A DNA stretch of 64,000 bases from Lacicoccus halitifaciens (lineage in GTDB: Bacteria > Bacillota > Bacilli > Staphylococcales > Salinicoccaceae). Of this stretch, positions 60,321 to 64,000 are shown piece by piece (position 1 is the first letter of the stretch; each line of letters begins with the position of its first letter). A program made the translations under genes and the position numbers. The notes below the pieces were generated by a model. It saw nothing but the letters and a program-made list of their open reading frames with translations. It did no database searches and was not told the origin of the DNA. The stretch is taken from positions 101,781-165,780 of the forward strand of contig NZ_JBDZDV010000007.1 of assembly GCF_040544485.1 (NCBI RefSeq), written 5' to 3'.

Positions 60321-61046
60321 CTATTTGCCTGTTCCATAGAAATGCTGCCATGCTTCGAGTATGCCATGTGCATGGGGGTAACTTGCCCGGAAGAGTTTAT
60401 CATTCTCCTTCACCTCTGCCAGCTCTTTGCGTGCATTCGAAACGATTACAGCCGGATAACCTGCTGTCAGCATATCCAAATCGTTACCCGAATCGCCTGC
60501 CACAAGAATACTCGCATCTTTCTCTACATATTTGTTGATTGAAAACTTGAGTGCTTCGCCTTTTCCGCCGCCCCTTGGCAAAATATCCACATCTCTGTTT
60601 GAACTGAATATGAAAGTATGTGGTATCTGTCTTTTTAGAAGTTTCACTTCCAACGCTTTAGCCGGGCGGGGCCCGTCTGAATAAAAAGAGACACGTTTCT
60701 TGTCAGGCAGATTCTGACACGTGAGCCCGGGAATATTACTTGCGGCTTTAAGAATTTCATCCGGGTACCATTCAGCGGTCATTTTCCTTTTCCACTCTTC
60801 ATCTTCTGAAAAATCAGAACCCGCGTAGATGGCCGTCCCGACGTCAGTAATGAGCAGATCCGGAATCGGCAGTGATTCTTCATAGATGAGTTTAGCTGCA
60901 GAATCCCGGTGCCGTCCTGTAATATATGCAAGCGATGTAAGTTCTTTAAGCGTTTCATAATGAGATAAAAGGTTCTTTAACCCTGTTCTGTCCCCTACAA
61001 AAGTACCATCAAGATCCGTCGCTAACAAATGGCGAATTTTCTTCAT
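60321..61046 (-). CDS. HAD-IIB phosphatase, sucrose-phosphate-phosphatase-like
   Basis: A 241-residue HAD phosphatase: LLATDLDGTFVGD (nucleophile Asp), ITGRHRDSAAKL (motif II), GGGKGEALKFSI (motif III Lys) and VAGDSGNDLDML (motif IV). It resembles sucrose-6-phosphate phosphatase and glucosylglycerate-type phosphatases. Its start lies 38 bp inside the upstream glycosyltransferase gene, so it most likely dephosphorylates that enzyme's product. Confidence 0.85.
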   Translation of the reverse strand: MKKIRHLLATDLDGTFVGDRTGLKNLLSHYETLKELTSLAYITGRHRDSAAKLIYEESLPIPDLLITDVGTAIYAGSDFSEDEEWKRKMTAEWYPDEILKAASNIPGLTCQNLPDKKRVSFYSDGPRPAKALEVKLLKRQIPHTFIFSSNRDVDILPRGGGKGEALKFSINKYVEKDASILVAGDSGNDLDMLTAGYPAVIVSNARKELAEVKENDKLFRASYPHAHGILEAWQHFYGTGK

Positions 61047-62229
61047 TGTATATCACCTCATATAAGTCCTGCGTCAAATTCGCGATGGACGACCAGGTGA
61101 ACAGCAGCCTCGCACGCTTCATTGCTCCCCGCCCCAGAGTCTCAGCATAGTCCGGCGCTTCTGCTATCTTATGCATTGCTCGTGCGAGTGCTTCTGAATC
61201 TTTAGGGGGCACCAGTATTCCGGTTTGTCCGTCTTTTACCACATCTTTCAAGCCGCCCGTTTCAGAAGCGATGACCGGTGTGCCGCATCCTTGTGCTTCT
61301 GCAGCCACCATGCCGAACGATTCATAGTAGGAAGGCACGACAACGGCTGTCGCCTTGGAGAACAACGCTGCGAGCTCTTCCTGTGATTTCGGTCCGAGAA
61401 AAGTCACCCTGTCTTCAATACCATTGATGGCTTCACAAAGGCCCGCGGTGACGGGTTCACCTGTCGCTCTGTCAATATCATCTTCGTCTCCCCCTGCAAG
61501 AATCAGTTCGCCTTCCTGACCCTCTTTCACAAGGTTTTGAAAAGCTTCTAATAGAGTGAACAAGCCTTTAGTTTCTTCAAAACGACCGGCGTAGACAAAG
61601 AGCGGTTGTACAGGCGGTTTGTGAAGCAGCGTTTCTTCAAAGATTTCCGCTACTCCAATAGGGATGACAGAGACAGCCGCTTTCGGGCCAGCAAATCTTT
61701 TAATGATTTTCTTTTCAGTCGGGGTCGTCGCTATTACGCAATCCGCGTTTCTAAGCACCCTTTTTTCAGCTCTCAAACGTCTTCCTTCCCGTACGCCTGT
61801 GGCTGCCGCTTTTGCGACACCAAGTGAATGTGATGTATGCACGAGTGGTATGCCGAATTCTTCTTTCACAGCAAGTCCAAGAAGTCCGGACATCCAGTAA
61901 TGGCTATGGATAATATCATACTCTTTTAAGTTAAGTAATGATTTCATTTCCCTGTAAAAGTCATCAAGGAGATCTGCTATTTCTGCCTTTGGAACAAAAC
62001 CTTTCCTCCCCGCTGCGATACGGATGACCCGGCATGACTTGCCAAACCTTTCGATTCGTGGCGCAGCTTCATCGCTCCAATGAGTGACCACATCTACCAT
62101 CATTCCACTGGCAGAGAGGTAAGTTGCCAGTTGTTTGACGTAGTTATTCTGGCCACCCGCCTGCTCCCCACCTAATGCCGCAAGTGGGTCACCATGATCT
62201 GAAATGAACAATATTTTTCGTACATTCAA
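61009..62229 (-). CDS. GT4 glycosyltransferase, sucrose-phosphate-synthase-like
   Basis: A 406-residue retaining glycosyltransferase. The N-terminus ISDHGDPLAALGGEQAGGQN followed by NYVKQLATYL is the donor-binding glycine loop typical of sucrose-phosphate synthase-like and MshA-like enzymes; YAGRFEETKGLFTLLEAF and ESFGMVAAEAQGCGTPVIAS (E-x7-E) complete the GT-B active site. Together with the overlapping phosphatase it would make a neutral sugar osmolyte such as sucrose or a glucosyl-glycerol compound. Which one is not decidable here. Confidence 0.83.
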   Translation of the reverse strand: MNVRKILFISDHGDPLAALGGEQAGGQNNYVKQLATYLSASGMMVDVVTHWSDEAAPRIERFGKSCRVIRIAAGRKGFVPKAEIADLLDDFYREMKSLLNLKEYDIIHSHYWMSGLLGLAVKEEFGIPLVHTSHSLGVAKAAATGVREGRRLRAEKRVLRNADCVIATTPTEKKIIKRFAGPKAAVSVIPIGVAEIFEETLLHKPPVQPLFVYAGRFEETKGLFTLLEAFQNLVKEGQEGELILAGGDEDDIDRATGEPVTAGLCEAINGIEDRVTFLGPKSQEELAALFSKATAVVVPSYYESFGMVAAEAQGCGTPVIASETGGLKDVVKDGQTGILVPPKDSEALARAMHKIAEAPDYAETLGRGAMKRARLLFTWSSIANLTQDLYEVIYNEENSPFVSDGS

Positions 62230-62419
62230 ATGACTCCACCCTTTCCTTAATATTTAGATATATCACGTTATACTTAACATGATATTTACATTGAGCGCTA
62301 ATTTTACCAATATTCTGATATATCGTATACTTATTTTAACACACTCTTTACATTGAGTACCCATTTTATACCCGGAATGCAACTACTTAAACAAAAACAG
62401 AGTGAATAGATATGAATTT

Positions 62420-62446
62420 GGGTATAAATATAGAAAGTGAATACCC
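62420..62446. promoter_or_regulatory. inverted repeat GGGTAT-N15-ATACCC
   Basis: Perfect 6-bp arms between the divergent glycosyltransferase genes, 30 bp before the CDP-glycerol transferase start. The rest of 62230-62475 contains two copies of TTTACATTGAG (62285-62295 and 62347-62357) and is otherwise AT-rich control DNA. Confidence 0.4.
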
Positions 62447-62475
62447 CTTAATTAATTCCAAGGAGGAGATGATTT

Positions 62476-63654
62476 ATGAGACTGAAAACTTTTAAATGGT
62501 ACGAATCTCTGTTCATCAATCTTAAAATAACTGCCGCACGATTCATTGCCAAAAGGATGCCTGAAAATAAGAAACCGATAGTACTTGTCGGAGGGAATTT
62601 AGGAGAGAAATATGAAGATAACGCATCGGTTTTCCATACATATCTTGTTGAAAACCGTCAGGATCTAAAGACATATTGGATGTACGACAAGAATTTCGAC
62701 TACATTCAATCAGAGAATATCCCGTCTGCGGTCCCGCTCGGCAGCTTTAAAAATTATCTATTATTTTTCAGAGCTGACTATACATTCCATGGCCACTCCA
62801 TCCTTTATGATATTGCACCAAATATGGATGAGTATATCCACCTCAATAAAAAAACCGTAATGACACACGTCAGCCATGGAATTGAGGGTTTCAAAAAAAT
62901 CTTAATACAACCCGAAGATAGACCTCTTCTTAATAGAACTGACTTTTTTAATTGCGCTTCCGAATACGAGCGCGATATAAAATTAAATGGCTGGAAATTT
63001 CCGGATGAGAAATTGATCACGACAGGCATGGCACGTTTCGACCGTTTACAGCCCGACAGTCCGTCAGAGGAAGTCCGCAACATACTTTTGATGATGACAT
63101 GGAGAGAATGGCTGCTTGATCTTACTGAGGAGGAATTTTTGAAAAGTGATTACTTCCGATGTATGGTGGATTTATTGAACGATCCTGGATTGAAAGAGCT
63201 TATTACATCTTATCAGCTTAATATAAAAGTTGTACTGCATCCTTTTATGAAAACTTATGAAGATCATTTCAAGCCTTTAGAGAATGGAAATAGAATCTCA
63301 TTAATCACTTTTGATGAGGCTTCCATTAAAGATGAAGTGATTGATGCTGATATGCTGTTGACTGATTATACGAGTGTCTCATGGGATTTCTTGTATCAGA
63401 ATAAACCAATCATTTTTTATATGTTTGACCAGAAAATGCTGGAGGAAAAACGTGGCAGTTATCTCGACCTGGATAAGGATCTGTATGGATACAAAGCAGG
63501 AGATATAAAAGAAGTCATCAATACATTGGAACATATCGTCACAGGTGAAAATAAAAATCCCTGGTATGAGAAAGCGGAGTATTACTTCGATTATTTTGAT
63601 CAGGAAAACTGCCGCCGTCTGGCAGATAGAGTCATCGGCCCTCCTGCAGTATGA
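62476..63654 (+). CDS. CDP-glycerol glycerophosphotransferase family protein
   Basis: A 392-residue protein of the TagB/TagF family, which adds glycerol phosphate (or ribitol phosphate) units in teichoic acid synthesis. MTHVSHGIEGFKKI carries the catalytic-region histidine, NIKVVLHPFMKTYEDHF and DMLLTDYTSVSWDFLYQNKP the CDP-glycerol site. It lacks the long N-terminal extension of TagF and is the size of TagB-like primases. AAGGAGGAG precedes the ATG. It stands alone, so its precise polymer is unknown. Confidence 0.88.
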   Translation: MRLKTFKWYESLFINLKITAARFIAKRMPENKKPIVLVGGNLGEKYEDNASVFHTYLVENRQDLKTYWMYDKNFDYIQSENIPSAVPLGSFKNYLLFFRADYTFHGHSILYDIAPNMDEYIHLNKKTVMTHVSHGIEGFKKILIQPEDRPLLNRTDFFNCASEYERDIKLNGWKFPDEKLITTGMARFDRLQPDSPSEEVRNILLMMTWREWLLDLTEEEFLKSDYFRCMVDLLNDPGLKELITSYQLNIKVVLHPFMKTYEDHFKPLENGNRISLITFDEASIKDEVIDADMLLTDYTSVSWDFLYQNKPIIFYMFDQKMLEEKRGSYLDLDKDLYGYKAGDIKEVINTLEHIVTGENKNPWYEKAEYYFDYFDQENCRRLADRVIGPPAV

Positions 63655-63671
63655 GAGTAAGCTGATCAATA

Positions 63672-63710
63672 AGCAGCCGTAGGATACATCCTGCGGCTGC
63701 TTTAATTTTC
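63672..63710 (+). terminator. terminator after the CDP-glycerol transferase gene
   Basis: AGCAGCCGTAGGAT ac ATCCTGCGGCTGCT forms a 14-bp stem with one G-T pair, followed by TTAATTTT. Confidence 0.85.
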
Positions 63711-63738
63711 CTATAATAAACAAAACTAATAAATAAAA

Positions 63739-63771
63739 CAAAAAAAGATCCAATCACTGGGATTGGATCTT
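63739..63771 (-). terminator. rRNA operon terminator
   Basis: AAGATCCAATC actgg GATTGGATCTT, followed by T6-7 on the minus strand, just past 5S. Confidence 0.9.
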
Positions 63772-63778
63772 GCGATTT

Positions 63779-63894
63779 GCCTGGCAGCGTCCTACTCTGG
63801 CAGGACGTATGTCCAACTACCATCGGCGCTGGAGAGCTTAACGGCTGTGTTCGGCATGGGAACAGGTGTGGCCTCTCCGCCATCGCCACCAGAC
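63779..63894 (-). rRNA. rrf: 5S ribosomal RNA
   Basis: The minus strand starts TCTGGTGGCGATGGCGGAGA, then holds CCCATGCCGAACACAG and TTAAGCTCTCCAGCGCCGAT, and closes with GTAGGACGCTGCCAGGCA. Length about 116 nt, with 5' and 3' ends pairing as helix I. Confidence 0.97.
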
Positions 63895-63970
63895 AAATGT
63901 GAATGATGTACATTCAAAACCATATAGAAGCCAAGCAGTGCAGAAAACCTACACGGTACAAATCTTTGAA

Positions 63971-64000
63971 TAAGTCATCGATCGATTAGTATTCGTCCGC
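63971..64000 (-). rRNA. rrl: 23S ribosomal RNA, 3' end (partial)
   Basis: The minus strand reads GCGGACGAATACTAATCGAT and CGATGACTTA, the conserved 3' end of 23S rRNA. The gene continues beyond the window. The 76-bp gap to 5S is spacer. Confidence 0.85.

Overview
The window looks like a chromosome segment of a moderately halophilic or halotolerant member of the Staphylococcaceae; Salinicoccus or a close relative is my best guess. Reasons: Staphylococcus-type gene neighbourhoods (groES-groEL divergent from an MroQ-like CPBP protease; tatC-tatA-rex divergent from an ABC-F gene; tsaE-tsaB-rimI-tsaD), a class I aldolase of the staphylococcal type, a mid-range G+C in most genes, and a sucrose-phosphate-synthase/phosphatase-like pair that would suit osmolyte synthesis. 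The right end runs into an rRNA operon read leftward (5S, then the 3' end of 23S).

Layout. 1-1.2 kb: two arrays of a 41-bp repeat in opposite orientation around a GNAT gene. 1.4-9.2 kb: class I fructose-bisphosphate aldolase, an AT-rich stand-alone restriction-modification-like gene, an NRDE protein, a 24-residue membrane peptide, a phospholipase-D-type enzyme, an RDD protein and a UbiA prenyltransferase. 9.4-13.6 kb: pxpB-pxpC-accB-accC-pxpA (5-oxoproline/amide metabolism with a biotin carboxylase). 13.8-21.6 kb: a molybdenum hydroxylase cluster (CoxG, 2Fe-2S, Mo and FAD subunits, two XdhC-type proteins, MocA-like cytidylyltransferase) beside an NCS1 permease. 22-26.8 kb: thiolase, a tiny membrane protein, an SSS symporter and acetoacetate-CoA ligase behind a SAM-I riboswitch. 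27-30 kb: groESL with HrcA and CtsR operators, and mroQ.

30.2-42 kb is an aromatic-acid meta-cleavage island. The upper operon has an SDR dehydrogenase, Rieske dioxygenase alpha and beta, a ferredoxin reductase, an extradiol dioxygenase, an ACMSD-type decarboxylase and a ferredoxin. The lower operon has a semialdehyde dehydrogenase, 2-oxopent-4-enoate hydratase, 4-oxalocrotonate decarboxylase and 4-oxalocrotonate tautomerase. A LysR and an IclR regulator flank them, and one nearly identical 19-bp palindrome lies in both divergent control regions, which predicts a shared regulator.

42-64 kb: TPM and LemA membrane proteins, polyphosphate:AMP phosphotransferase, M3 oligopeptidase, an LPNTG surface protein, a MurR/RpiR regulator next to a GH32-like protein that lacks the usual nucleophile, Tat export genes, Rex, ABC-F, a cluster of DnaA boxes, a second SAM riboswitch in front of a flavin monooxygenase, the t6A genes, the osmolyte-like pair, a CDP-glycerol glycerophosphotransferase-like gene and the rRNA operon.

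The least conventional items are the mirror-image hairpin arrays, the DnaA-box cluster, the SAM riboswitch on a ketone-body cluster, the nucleophile-less GH32 protein, and the shared palindrome with the unusual electron-transfer partners in the aromatic island. All assignments rest on reading motifs and context; no database search was possible.
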